Assembly: GCA_029721435.1 (NCBI GenBank)
Contig: CM056578.1
Coordinates: forward strand, 14,260,313 to 14,324,312
DNA length: 64,000 nucleotides
From: Gymnothorax reevesii
Lineage: Eukaryota; Chordata; Actinopteri; Anguilliformes; Muraenidae
Direction: 5' to 3'
Both the position numbers and the translations under genes were made by a program. Shown in pieces: positions 1 to 11,330 of this stretch. Each line of letters begins with the position of its first letter. The stretch's first letter is position 1. The notes under the pieces were generated by a model. The model saw nothing but the letters and a program-made list of their open reading frames with translations, made no database searches and had not been told where the DNA came from.

Positions 1-58
1 CGCACACACGCACACACGCACACATGCACACATGCACACACGCACACACGCACACACA
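1..58. repeat. (CA)/(CACACG) microsatellite
   Basis: Alternating CA units are interspersed with CG, giving cacacg and cacatg repeats up to the left window edge, where the array is cut. It lies inside intron 2 of the receptor gene as read on the minus strand. Confidence 0.9.
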
Positions 59-1636
59 GCCTGATACCGAGGCAGTTTGTGGTTGGCTGAGAAAGATGTG
101 AAGTCGTTAGTTTGCATCACAGATTCAGCTGCGTTGATTAAGCCGGTTCGAGTTTCCATTACGTGTGCCAACCGCTTTTAATCTGACATCAGGACAATCG
201 ATATAGATACTATAATTTATGTCCTGATTCAGATAGTTACATTAAATAGTGGTTGCTGTAATTATTTATTGCATTGAAATGTGCCTAACATTCTGGAAAC
301 CTGCCTGTGAGGTTTCGGTGACGTGTGCGCACTGCGCGCCGGTCAGCCAGATTACCACTGCACAGAAAGTAAACCGGGTTGGATCCGGCAAGTTCTCCGC
401 ACAATTTTGGTGGAGCCTTGATCAACCAAATTGTCACTGCGTCAGGATGAATATGTGACACCTCCGCCTACTATGTCGCCACACCCATCTCGACGCACGT
501 CCGTCTACCAAATTGCCAAAGTGGCCGCGCAACACATAAAATACCACTGCGCGAGCTGCACCGGACGAAATTACCACTGCGTGGGCTATGCCGCACTGCA
601 CCACTCTTCGCTGCGCCAAGAAATTAGAGCTCATTATTTCCGCAGTTTTGCGTGTTGTTGTTGGTTCTTTCAGTCTTTCTTTTAAAAGGGGTCTCCAAGC
701 TCCCCGAACAGTAACAAAATAATTGCAATACTTTCTAATGAGTAAACAGCAGTAAACATATCCAACTGCTAATTAGCCTGTACAAGCTCAGAACAAATTC
801 AGCGCAGATTTACAGTGTAGGCAAGTGTAACTGCCAGTAGACCAAACACAAGATACTGAGAAGTTTGTCTTTGAATGTCCACACTATTTCACAACACTTT
901 CAGAATGTCCACACTTCCATTCATAGAATGGAATGAAGGTTGCGCAGTGCTTTGCAATATATTACAAAAAAACAGACACTTCACCCCAAGAACCGCATTT
1001 GCAATATCAGCACAGTAAAACACGAGAAAAGTATGACAAGCAAAATTATTCTCCCAATTAACCACAGAGATTACACTCACTGGATTCCTTATTCTGCAAG
1101 TCACTTACATCTGTTAAAGACACATTTTTGTTTCAAACTAAAAGTGGAATCAACTCATAAAAACAGCCTCTATGAAAATGAATAAAACAGTAATAAGAAC
1201 AATTGAAGCCCTCCATGCAAGAAGCAGTTATGTCAATTTTTGGCAATTTTGAGATTTCCCACCAGATAGACCCACAGACATTTCCTCTATCTTATGATGG
1301 AAGCTTATTAAAAAAAAAAAATAGGCGTGCAATGCAGGGAATACCCCTCTGCCTGATGTCGAAGTTTTTGGAGACGCCCGCCCGCCCGCCCAACCGCACG
1401 AAGGATAGCAATACCCCGTCAGCCTTGAGGTCTGAGGGGTAAAAATCAAAAATGACATTACTGGTTCTTACATGGAGGGCCTCAATTTCAAAACCACATT
1501 TGACCCAAAACAAACTTCAAGCATTAAGGGGGCAAACTTGGGTGTTCTATGGAACCCATCCAGACTGAGGAGGAAAACAGTGGAACCACTCGCCCACACA
1601 TTGGCATTTTTCGCAGGGTGGGGGTGGGGCCCTTAC
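59..1636 (-). other. nr3c1: nr3c1 intron 2 (5' part, cut by window edge)
   Basis: This is the non-coding sequence downstream of the exon 2 donor on the minus strand. It starts at the donor GTAAGG (1636 downward) and leaves the window at base 1. It contains a CpG-rich stretch with iterated motifs (336-610), a run of CCCG units near 1378-1392 and an A-run at 1311-1321. No reading frame in it looks like an exon; the short open frames have no recognisable domain. Confidence 0.75.
336..612. repeat. Degenerate CpG-rich iterated motif inside intron 2
   Basis: A motif close to AAATTACCACTGCG recurs at about 350-362, 428-441, 538-551 and 567-581, with weaker versions between. The surroundings are unusually rich in CG dinucleotides compared with the flanking AT-rich intron. 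The spacing is irregular, so it is not a clean tandem repeat. It could be the decayed end of a mobile element or a cluster of protein-binding sites. Confidence 0.4.
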
Positions 1637-1640
1637 CTGA
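1631..1640 (-). other. nr3c1: Splice donor of nr3c1 exon 2
   Basis: Read on the minus strand the junction is TCAG|GTAAGG, a near-consensus donor. The exon ends at 1637. The frame meets a stop four bases later inside the intron, so splicing is required. The intron interrupts codon 390 after its second base. Confidence 0.88.
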
Positions 1641-2805
1641 TGTACCCAGTGGGGAAAGCCTGGGAGACCGGGACCAGTTCACTCCCTCTCGGCATCTCTG
1701 AGGGCTCCCCATAACCCTTGACCCGGTTCCAGTCCGAAGAGGGACCCAAGGGCGGGTACAGGCCGAAAACGGGCTTCTGGTCGGGCTGTTGTAGGCCCAC
1801 AGCAGACGGGGAGGCAACCCCAAAGTGATAGCTCTGGCCGGCGGAGGTGTTGATCCCGCACACGGAGATGGGGGAGTGGAGGGGGCTGGGGAGGTCCGAG
1901 ACACTGCCCATCTGGCAGTAGCCCCTGCTCTCCTTCTCTGGTTTTATCACCCCCGGGGTGCACAGCTGGATGTAGGAGGTGTCCTTCTCCTTTTTTATCA
2001 CTGTGGCAGTGGGGTCCAGCGGTAGCGGCTGCAACTCCGAGCCATTCACGCTAGTACTAGCACACCCGCCACTGCTGACTCCACCACCGTTGCCGCAAAC
2101 GACAGGTTTGGTTTCCTTCAGCCCGCCAATGTCCCCCAATAAAGCCTCGTCCACAGAAAGGCCCGAGAGGAACTGCGCCTCATCCCCCACGTAAAACTCA
2201 TTGAAGTCCGTCAAAGAGCCCGTGAGCTCCAGGTCCTGCAGGATGTCCAGGCTGTTTTCCGTGAACAGCCTGGGGTTCAGGTCCTGGTCCTTGGCAACCT
2301 GTGCACCAAAGAGATTGGGTTCGCGGTCCTTCCCCATAGGCGGGGAATATCTCTCTGTCTTCAGTGGGGGAAAAGGCTCGGAAGAGGAGGGGCCACCTGT
2401 CAGGGAGTCCACAGCTGCCGAGCAGCGGCTTAAATCCGCGATGCTGGCCTCTAGGAGGGAGAAGTTTTCCCCCAGTGTGAATGACCCCAAGGTCTGCTGA
2501 TGCTGCTGCTTGATTCTGGGGCTACCCAAAACCCCCAGGGCCTTGGGGTCCGGGTCTTCTGCGTACAGCCCCATGGAAGCCGAAACAGCCGTGGTCAGCT
2601 CCTCCCGAGGCTGGCATTCTCCTTTGCCCCCCACCCCGTTTGAGACCTCTCCAAGAACTGCTCCCGTGAGTGCCAGGCTGCCAGGCAGCGCGGTGGCTCC
2701 TACGCCGCTGCTCGTTTCATCCTGGAACACTCTCCCGTTAGAGTTCCCAAAACTAACGCTCTCATCCCGGCTGTTGCTGTACTTCATCCCTCCTCCTCGG
2801 TCCAT
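1637..2805 (-). CDS. nr3c1: Glucocorticoid receptor, coding exon 2 (N-terminal transactivation domain), partial gene
   Basis: This exon encodes residues 1-389 and two bases of codon 390 of the glucocorticoid receptor, a cortisol-activated nuclear receptor (NR3C1) that moves from cytoplasm to nucleus and controls transcription. The product begins MDRGGGMKYS. The acidic AF-1 (tau-1) core lies at about residues 183-228 (ENSLDILQDL, then LTDFNEFY). The hallmark block YIQLCTPGVIKPEK (278-291) matches the vertebrate receptor. Two psi-K-x-E sumoylation sites centre on K271 and K288. A block QQPDQKPVFGLYPP follows at 339-352, with tryptophan W359 just after. Serine-proline sites (S95, S154, S307, S311) are candidate phosphosites. 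A short Q-rich stretch lies at 99-104. The length agrees with the roughly 394 codons of the mammalian exon. The DNA-binding and ligand-binding domains are encoded outside the window. The start is the first ATG after the splice acceptor; the frame stays open further upstream only by reading through intron. Confidence 0.93.
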
Positions 2806-2814
2806 ATCTTCTTC

Positions 2815-2850
2815 CTGTTGGACCAGGAAGTGGGAGGGGTCACAGTAAGG
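2815..2850 (-). other. nr3c1: Splice acceptor before nr3c1 exon 2
   Basis: The minus strand shows a pyrimidine-rich tract (about 2828-2850) ending in CCAACAG, with AG at 2816-2815. Nine bases of 5' UTR (2814-2806) then precede the ATG at 2805. A short leader before the ATG in exon 2 is the usual arrangement in vertebrate NR3C1 genes. Confidence 0.82.
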
Positions 2851-5379
2851 CAACATGAGTTTATTTGCACAATACACTTCAAATAGAATGTAAATCATGG
2901 CACTTCACATCAGAAATGAGATACTAAGGGACCGCCTCACAGAAAAAAGAAAAAAATAAATAAATCAATACCAAGGCAATATTGGTTATCGACAAACTAT
3001 TGCGCCATACAATGTTATAAAACATTGTGCAATACAGAAAATAAATCATAAAACTTTCAATTATATTACCCATCTGCAATATCAAATTTTTTTAAGAGTG
3101 CATAAATTAAAGTTCGAAACACCAATTCACTAGGCCTCCATTTTTCAAATAAATAGGTACCATTCTATGGAAGATTAAAGATTTACACCGCATACATTTA
3201 CATTTTCACACCGTGTCCAGAATCTTCCGCAACAAGCAAACTCAGAAAGCTGAAATTATCATCATCATTATTATTCTTTTCAAAATAAACAGCTATATTT
3301 CGACCAAATTCCGTGTTTCGTCATCTCCATTAACATGACAGTAATCTCTAATGAGTTAAACCTTTATAAATTATAACGTCGTCGAGCATTAACCACAAAG
3401 CATCACCATCGGGATCTGAACAGACCACAATTTTGCGCACAACAAGGACTAAATAAATTTTTTTTTAAATAATACTGCATTAAAAATCGATGGGATACAA
3501 CGTTCACGAAAAAAAAAAAAAAAATCAAATAATTGTATGGGTCGCATGTCATGAGGTGGGCCACCAAAGTGTGACAGGGACAAAATGGTCCATTTCCCAA
3601 TACTCCTCCTGCATCTTACATACCTTCTGCCCAATCAAAAACAGAAAACAGAAATTTCAGCAAAATCTCATTCCGTTCTAATGTTATTGAGTGTAACATG
3701 TATTTAGCAGGTGAATGCATTGAAAGCAGCAACTAAAAGTCTGTTTTTCGCAGAATGGACCCTTTTTACAAAAACTAGTGTTATTTGGTTAATATTCAAA
3801 TTCACCCAGGTTTGTTTTATTTTGTAGATAACATCCAGTTCATAAAAGATACACTGCCTTTTCCGGGAGTAATAGAACATGATAACCATAATTTAGCTGC
3901 TTTTCCGCAGCCACCGCTCCAATCCACCCCGTTATTGCTTTTCTAAAAAGGCCGCTGAACCAAAAGCATCCCACCAAATCAAACAAAGTTGTTGGCAAAT
4001 GAAGGAGAACTTCAACAGCTACAATTTGATAACAAAATTACAATAAAAGACCCATGAATCTTAAAAAAAAAACATTATGAATAAGCAGTTGGCGGAGTGT
4101 CACAGATCCACCCTTTTTGACTGCCCACCTCATGACATGCAAACGATGGTATTTTAAACTTTCATGCAAGGAATGTGATTTAAGTGTGAATAAGGTTTTT
4201 CTGAACACTAGCACCAACTTCAAAAACGGCGACAGCACAGTTTAGAAAACGTTTTCCAATTTCTGAAGAATACATTTGCGCTTCTCCTGAACTTACAGGT
4301 AGCCTAATTTCAGGGGTAAATTTCAAAGCAGGTAAACGCTTCGTTCCATAGCACATTGTAATTTTTCACACCTGTAAACTCAAATGACAGCTTGTATTAC
4401 GACTTGGAATGAGACACCTGACAAAACAGATCAAGTGTTTTCAGGCAAACAGACAATTTGCGTTCCTTGAAAATAAAGCTTCATGAGAACTAGTTCGGAA
4501 ACCATTTCTAATGAATAGTTTTCATAGCAAATGGTCTCAAAATCAGCTCAACACCGCACAACCATTCGTCTGCACCTAACTTCACACGGTAAATGTCACC
4601 AAGAAGCGTCACTTGCATCGATTTCTCCATAACCGCGAGAAAGCTTATTGTCGTCCCTAAACCAGAGCCAAGAGAGGTTATCCAGCCATTTGACGTCATG
4701 ATGTGTCATCTTTTCCTCGGTCCTACGAACTAACTTGGCCAGCTAAATAAATTTCTCACGCTGGTTGCCTGCAAGCCAGCCAGCTGCACATTTTATGCGA
4801 TCCGAACGGTCCTCTGACTTCATCAATGACACAAAATGGAGCTTCACGCAGTAGCAAGTGACAGTGCGCAAGTCGAGCAGTGCTATTCAACGCGAGGTAG
4901 TTGAACGGCTATTAAACCTCCGCACTGGTGCCACCTGTTGGCCGAGAGTAGATAATGCATGTAAGCATGACATGAGGCGAGATTAAATGGGACTGGAAGA
5001 CGCACGCACAAACGCAATAAAGTTATGACACAGCCAAAAACCATGAATTAGGATTTCTTCATTTTATCGCACGTTTCCATCATTCCACCATGGTGGTCAG
5101 TTTCTTGCCTATAGCCCAATAACTTAAATTGCTTTAAAAAAAGGCGGGTTACAACTTGAATAACGTGGCAAACTAGCCAAGTCAAAGTTGGTCTAACATT
5201 TTTACACCCACCTCGAGAAATACCTCAACTCCCATTAGCATTGCGTCAAACGGGCACAAATTAAGACAATATGAAGTCACAACTACCAGACAGGCAAGCC
5301 AGTTAATAATTTGGCGCTTGTTGGCATACGGGTTGAGTCAGCATGCCATTTCGCCCATTTCTATAATACTATACAGTAA

Positions 5380-5480
5380 TGCCGCTTCCACACCGGACGC
5401 GTGTATTCGCGTCTTTACATTGCCTTTGAACGCAATCTGTCGTGCGAAAAATGCGTGTCGCATTCAGTGTGAAAGCGGCT
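5380..5480. mobile_element. Short CpG-rich MITE, copy 1
   Basis: The 101-bp element has terminal inverted repeats TGCCGCTTCCACAC and (reverse) AGCCGCTTTCACAC. It is flanked by TAA on both sides (5377-5379 and 5481-5483), which fits the TWA target duplication of PIF/Harbinger elements. The interior carries GTATTCGCGTCTTT and TCTGTCGTGCGAAA, which recur in the other copies. Confidence 0.65.
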
Positions 5481-6790
5481 TAACGCGGAAATGAACAAAT
5501 GCATTGTGACATTCATATCAACTCTCATTCAACACTAAAAAAAAAGACAAGGCGAAAATGTGGCAGGCATTCCGTATCAAAAATAAATAAAAACAAACCC
5601 ACCTCTTCCAAAGCTGAAATAATTAGGTCATCTCGACTCGCTCGCAGTCCGTAACGTTAGCTGGCTAGCGCTCACCGCACAGCAGATCTGAAGTCAGTCA
5701 GGTCAGATCGCGTCCAAATAATTATTAGTAAAATCCCATTTCCCGCATGGTGATCTGTTGCGAAGTCTCAGCTGGCAAGAATGACGGTCGGGAGTTATTG
5801 AGGCAGATCGCCAATCGTAATCTGTCGAAACAAACAACCCAAATTAGCTAATCTCACCACTACAGGTAGCTCGCAATGAGGGGAGAAAAATACCAAAATA
5901 AACAAAGTTCTGGTCGTAACTTGATAATTAGCGATGACCGACACAGTTGACAAACGTCAAGCGGAACGGCGAAGTTTCCCTGTAAATAATTTTCGATCGC
6001 ACAGCAGTGACCTTTTTTTGCGCAGAGGGATGGCTCACTCTACAGCTGGGGAACTTGGGTTTAAGCAGTCAAGAAGCGGACCAAAAATTAAGGTAGGAAT
6101 CTGTGATTAAATATGACAACCGACGCGCCGGAATAAAACATTATCCATCTACACAGGCACCGAGCCGATCGCGATCGCCGCCGAGTCCAGCGCTCCCCAG
6201 CAAGACTTAGAGCAAAGGAACACGCCCCACCAAGTCAACTCGTGAGCTAATGTTAGCTGGAGCCATTTCATCCCCAATAACACACTGTTGGCAAAGTACA
6301 AATATGGCTCGCAAAAATATGACGAGGTAGGGCCAATCTGCTGTAAACATTCTGCAGAAAAACTACAACCATCTATACTTTCCTTCATAATTTCTTATTG
6401 ATAGATATACATCTCAGGAATAACTGGTGAAAATTTCATCACAATAAATTCAGAAATAAATAAATTATTAAGTATAGATAGTTGTAGATTTCAGCAGAAT
6501 GTTTTCGGGTAAATTAACCCTACCCGCAAAAATGATGAGATAAATAAAAGCGCATCGCCCTGTCATGAGACAAACCGATGTTGTCAAAACTCGGACGCAC
6601 GGGACTTAGTTGGCGCAAGTCTATTAAAAGATCATTTATTTATTTAACGTTATGACGTTGATCAAGTTCTCCTCGCTGTATCAACTAAAACAGATAGCAA
6701 TTCAGCTCACTAGTTTACCCAAACTACCGTGACTTGCGTGGGAAAAGCAGAATAGAAGGCCACCAGTCCGTCCGCCCGCCCGCAGTGAAA

Positions 6791-6916
6791 AGCCGCTTTC
6801 ACACTGGACGCGAAACGAATTTCTCGTGCGACAGGATACATTCGAAGTCGACACAAAGACGCGTCTTTGCGTTGACTTTAAATGTATAATCTGTCGTGCG
6901 AGGTGTGAAAGCGGCT
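6791..6916. mobile_element. Short CpG-rich MITE, copy 2
   Basis: It starts AGCCGCTTTCACAC and ends GTGTGAAAGCGGCT, so the outer 14 bases are perfect inverted repeats. The interior shares GCGTCTTTGCGTTGAC and ATCTGTCGTGCGA with the copies at 5380 and 43.7 kb. Flanking bases do not form a clear target duplication. Confidence 0.65.
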
Positions 6917-7858
6917 TCAGAAACGGGCTGCGCAGCGTCTTTCCTGACGCTTCAGACAGCTGGAGCATGAAGCCAGCGCGCCTGTGAAGTTCCCCTTGAC
7001 AACTTCCAACGAAGCCAAACTCAGCAGACTTCCAGAGAAAAATCGGTTAAGATGAACATTTTTTTGGGTTGTTGTGCGACTTCGTCTTTTCAAAATGACC
7101 AAAAAAAAAAAAAACTTTCAAGATACCATATCATAAAACGTGCAGGATTTTCAATGACGTAGTCAGCTAGCTGGCTAACTGGCTGGGTAGCCAGAGCAGT
7201 CGGTAGGTTTAGAAACGACGAAGGACACGTTCACACAAGCAACTGGTTATAAACACAACCTGCCTGAAATCAATTATAGATCCCACCGAGAAGAATATTT
7301 CCCCGGAAACAGTCCATCTTCCAACGACACTTCTATATTCTGTTTGACATCTACCTCATGACATTACAGCGAAGACGCCTCATACACGGGCAAGTGAGAC
7401 ATAACAGGGAATATTAGACTTTGAACTGCTAGCTGCGAAAGGGACCGTCGCTAATTTGCCAAGAACTGACATGCGCACAGTGAGCTCGGCAGCTACTGCC
7501 AATAACTCTTGTTTACATTAAGTTCAGGCCGCACTCGCTGAAATAAATCTTTTAAAGCAAAGTAACAGCCGATATAATTTCATTTGTCAAAAGATTTCTA
7601 AAAGACGGAGTCAATTTTGTGACCTCTAAACCAGAGACTGGGGTTGTTGTAATAAGTTTAAAGAAAATCGACATCAATCAAAATCTCAGCTGCATCACAT
7701 CACATTTTTTTTCGCATTAACTGCGCAAAGACGAGTGAAATATTGCACTGCGTATGAAGTAACTTTTTGCATTCGCTTCAGATAAAACTAATGGACTAGC
7801 TGAAACACAACGCAGATTGATCATTCGAATGCAGCGCAGCTCGTTAGAATTTGGCCAC

Positions 7859-7880
7859 TTTTTTTTTTTTTTTTTTTTTT
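7859..7880. repeat. Poly-T tract
   Basis: About 22 consecutive T bases (A on the minus strand). It may be a retroposon tail or a simple repeat; no retroposon body is recognisable beside it. Confidence 0.8.
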
Positions 7881-8332
7881 GCCTCTTAGCCCGGGAGGAG
7901 ACTGGAATTGAAAACACTGAATGTGGCGTCGTGGAATGAGTCTGTCAACTTTACATGTCTGGTCAGTTAATCATGTCAGAATTTTGGCCTTTGTTGAAAC
8001 TAAAGCACCATTATTCAAGCGCTTGCTAATTTTATCGTATTTTTGGATTTTATCGTACTTCCCCATTTTTTTGAAAATATAGTTTAGCAGTGTGATAATA
8101 TGCAACATGATTCTACTGAGCCAGTGAGATGGCCAGTGTGGTGTCACAGCAGTCATGTTATTGATTGACTAATGTCCATTCAAGTTTAGTACTATTGTAG
8201 TAACAACATGATTATAAATGCGTTTTCAATCTTTTATAGCTTTTTTTGCCCTAGGCTTATTTCCTTGAACACACACGAACTTGCATGCGCTCGTATATAT
8301 TCATTCACGTGCGCGCGCACTCACACACACCC

Positions 8333-8578
8333 GCTGAAAATTCCAGCTTGAATTCTAAGCTGGTTTAAGATGGTCTGAGCTGTGTTTTCAACATCATTAG
8401 CTGGTCACAGCTGGTCTAGATACTTTAAGCTGGTCTCCATAGCTAGATGAAAGTGGTCAAAGCTAGTCAAGCCGGTATTGTCAGCTGGTGAAGGGCTGGT
8501 CGACCAAATAAAACTGTCCCAAACACAGCTTAAACCAGCCTGACCAGCCTAGGCTGGTCAAAGCTGGAATTTTCAGCA
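8333..8578. mobile_element. MITE with GCTGGT subrepeats
   Basis: The ends GCTGAAAATTCCAGC and GCTGGAATTTTCAGC are inverted repeats. The body is filled with variants of AGCTGGTC in both orientations, so the whole unit can fold back. This is a familiar type of fish non-autonomous DNA element. No coding capacity. Confidence 0.65.
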
Positions 8579-10449
8579 GAGACACACACCCAATAATGCT
8601 TTGATCACCAAACCAGTTGGACTATATGAGTAATTAAATGACATGGGTGGAGCATTACAAGATATTCATTGATGACCTGGACTGGCTTTAGGAAGGATTT
8701 GTCAAAATTGCGCCATCCCTAATTCATAATTGGACTTCAGGCATACTTAAAAAGTTGATTCTTTCTCAAGTGTAAGTAGGTGTAGGTCACCATTCATACA
8801 TATTTTTGACACTTGCAAAACTGAAAAAGGAAGATAGATGTGCTCCACTAAATTGGTTCTGCCTAGAGACAAAGAATGTTCCACCACTGACTGCAATATT
8901 TGTGTGAATTGAAAAATAGAAAGAAAATTGCAGTATTCAAGGTGACCTGTGGGGAATGTAGTCACAAAACAGAGTGCTGAGTCATCTGGATCTATAATAT
9001 TTATGATGAATATGTGAAGGAAGAGGCATGGAAATTAATTAGGCTAGGTTTTTGTGGCTAACAAACTTTATGGCCTTCAAATCTTTATTTTGAACGACAT
9101 CCCTGAATCTGCTAGTGTGAATTACTTTGGTAATATTTGTATCTGCCTGTGGCACCTTATTGGAATACATAACAATTCAGGTTTTGCTGACAAAAAGTAG
9201 GATGTTGCTCATTGCAACAAAAGTTTTTTCCCTTCTACGCCTCATCTGATGTGTGGTGAGTGTTTGGGAGCATAATGGCAGCCAATTGTCAAGACAAAGA
9301 TGAGTGCTACCCACTGGTAGTGGAGGCCAATTTCCTCCTTGTCATTAATTTCTTCATGTCGCGGCTGAAACAAGCACAAAACCACGCAGAGAAATGGTGC
9401 ATAATGCAAACCCATTCCACGAAACGTCCCTACAGAGAGTCCTTGCCAAACTTGTGTGAGAGAGCGAGTCAATGAGTGAGTGAGTGACCAGAATTTGCAA
9501 TAAGACATGGGAAAAAGCGCTTTGTTAATTTATTGATACTAATACTTTATGTTCATGGTACCAGGTTCAAACCAAAAGCCTTTGGTTTTAGCAGGCTCAG
9601 CAGACAAACAACAAACTGATCCAGCAGGGTAGGCTGTGTGGGGGTTTTCTCTGATTTATTTTTTAAATTATTATTATTTTATTTAAAGAGAGGGTATGGT
9701 GTGAACGTGTTGCCAAGGTAACCACTGCTGTTCCAGCGAGCTGAATCAGGGGGTTGAGGTTGTCAAAGACAAAAACATGACGTGAGTGAGTGAGCGAAGT
9801 GGCAAATGGAAGAGACACTGTCAGGGAGTTTGTGTAAGCATGAGAATATTCCGGCTGGCTAAAATGGAACATTCTGGATCCATCCTACACTTTACTCCGC
9901 ATGTATCTCCCCTTTTTTTCCCTCTCCGTCTTTGTCTTACCCACCCTTTGCCTCCCTCTTTCTATTGCTGTCTCTGATGCTCTCTCTCTTAGTTAAATTC
10001 AATTCAGTTTGCTTTATTGATATGTCAATATTCCAGATTTCATACAGCCAAAGCTATTCAGTACTGAAATATCAAATTCTCAAAACAAATGGGCAGTGAT
10101 TTTACATGAAAAAAATAACTTTTACCTGATGGTAATAATGATCCTAGTTATATTGGCGAGAAGAAACATTAGATGATACATAGTTTACAATCGTAAATAA
10201 ATGTTTTAAATGTTTGCAATGTATAAGGGGAATTGTGGATTAACAATTGGCAAATTGACAGTATATTAATTTCAGATATAAAGATTTCTACAATTAAGAG
10301 ATCACTCAGTATTATGATCTGTGATTCCTACATGTATGATTGGCTGTGATGTCTACAGAGATGATTGGTTGTGATTCTAACATGGTTGACAAATGTAAAT
10401 TCCCTCAAATTTACGCTGGCAGTTGATCCATCCTTTTTACAACCCGCTC
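8579..10449. other. Stretch without recognised gene
   Basis: AT-rich single-copy-looking DNA. It includes a short (GAGT) run near 9465-9487 and a pyrimidine-rich run at 9905-9990. A phrase near 10000-10050 (aattcagtttgctttattga) resembles a common fish interspersed repeat. Nothing coding is supported. Confidence 0.5.
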
Positions 10450-10690
10450 TCACCAGGGCGGGCTTGAGCCTGTCCAAGCCTACAATGGACAATGGGTGAT
10501 AGGAAGGAACACACCCTGGTTAGTGATCCATCGCATAAAATCACACACATCATTCATTCATACTTACTGTATAGGTGATATAGAGTCTCCAAATAGCCTG
10601 GCATGTTTGTCTTTGTATGTTCAAACCAGGCTATCCAGAGGCGATCAGAGCAAACATGGGTAGAACATGCAAACCCTACATAGAAGGGCC
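10450..10690 (+). repeat. Decayed fish interspersed repeat
   Basis: An ordered series of phrases (ggaacacaccctgg, atcgcataaaatcacaca, cattcattca, gagtctccaa, tgtctttg, gaacatgcaaaccctaca) matches the layout of a repeat common in fish genomes. A second, differently decayed copy occurs at about 42.37 kb. It is non-coding. Confidence 0.5.
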
Positions 10691-10933
10691 CCTGGATGGA
10701 TTTATTCCTTTTTGCTGTGCTGAGGCGACAGCGTTACCCACTTTGGCTCTCTATATGCTGAGCTGCTCTAAAGCTGGCAGTCTTTGCTTCAATTGGAGGA
10801 TATTAACTTATATTTAAAGTGAGCCACAAGGAAAGACAGCCCTTCAAAATAGTTTCTCTTTTCACATGTGACCAGATCTCTGTATATCGAGGAGTTTATG
10901 ACAATCAGCTTTATTCTGATCAGGGCTGCGCAG

Positions 10934-11183
10934 TAAACCTTGATAATGTGGTGAACTCAAATGCTTAGCGGAAACCGAATACCAAAAAAAAAAAAAAAAA
11001 AAATTGTCTAGGCCTACTTATGCGTGGAAGGAACTTAAAGAAAATGAAGTTTTCTGTTTTTTTTTTTTCACTTTTTTTAAGTGCTTTGAACACAAGATCA
11101 TTAAGTTGGCATACTCAATTTTTTTTTTTTGAGATAATCGGTTTCCACAAAACATTTGAGTTCACCACACTCGTCAGGGTTTA
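10934..11183. mobile_element. Palindromic MITE with A-run and T-run core
   Basis: The left arm TAAACCTTGATAATGTGGTG is answered by the right arm ...CACCACACTCGTCAGGGTTTA. Both arms then share GAACTCAAATG and GGAAACCGA blocks. The core contains an A-run (10982-11002) and T-runs. TA bases at the outer ends fit insertion at TA. A partial copy of the arm occurs at 15.63 kb. Confidence 0.6.
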
Positions 11184-11330
11184 AAGCGTGTGACACTTGA
11201 GATGCCAGACAGTGAAGGAGGTCACAATTTGGTCACAATTAGTTTATCTGTCTGCTTGTCTGTTAACATTTTTCAAATGTACACTGGCCCCTATTAATGT
11301 AACCCAACAAAATGTCGGTTCACGCATATA

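Larger units (their letters stand above)
4730..7500 (-). promoter_or_regulatory. Candidate promoter / first-exon zone of nr3c1
   Basis: This is inferred from position (2-5 kb upstream of exon 2, as in other vertebrates), raised CpG frequency and GC-box-like strings. One good minus-strand donor, GCG|GTGAGCG at 5676/5675, could end a non-coding exon 1. A second possible donor, GAG|GTGGGT, lies near 5600. No TATA box is convincing. Part of the CpG signal comes from MITE copies rather than from a classic island. Confidence 0.28.
2851..8331 (-). other. nr3c1 intron 1 and probable 5' flank
   Basis: No coding exon is recognisable here. The left part (2.9-4.7 kb) is AT-rich. From about 4.7 to 7.5 kb CG dinucleotides become more frequent and GC-box-like CCGCCC strings occur (6773-6783 area). 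Two copies of a short CpG-bearing MITE sit in this zone. A T-run at about 7859-7880 ends the richer segment. By position this stretch should contain the non-coding first exon or exons, which cannot be placed from sequence alone. Confidence 0.6.

Noticed and set aside
1524..1963. Minus-strand open frames of 94-126 codons overlapping nr3c1
   Set aside because: They are other-frame shadows of exon 2 and its intron; the receptor frame alone shows family motifs.
2806..2898. Upstream extension of the receptor frame by 31 codons (MIYILFEVYC...)
   Set aside because: It reads through the pyrimidine tract and splice acceptor; the receptor start is the ATG at 2805.
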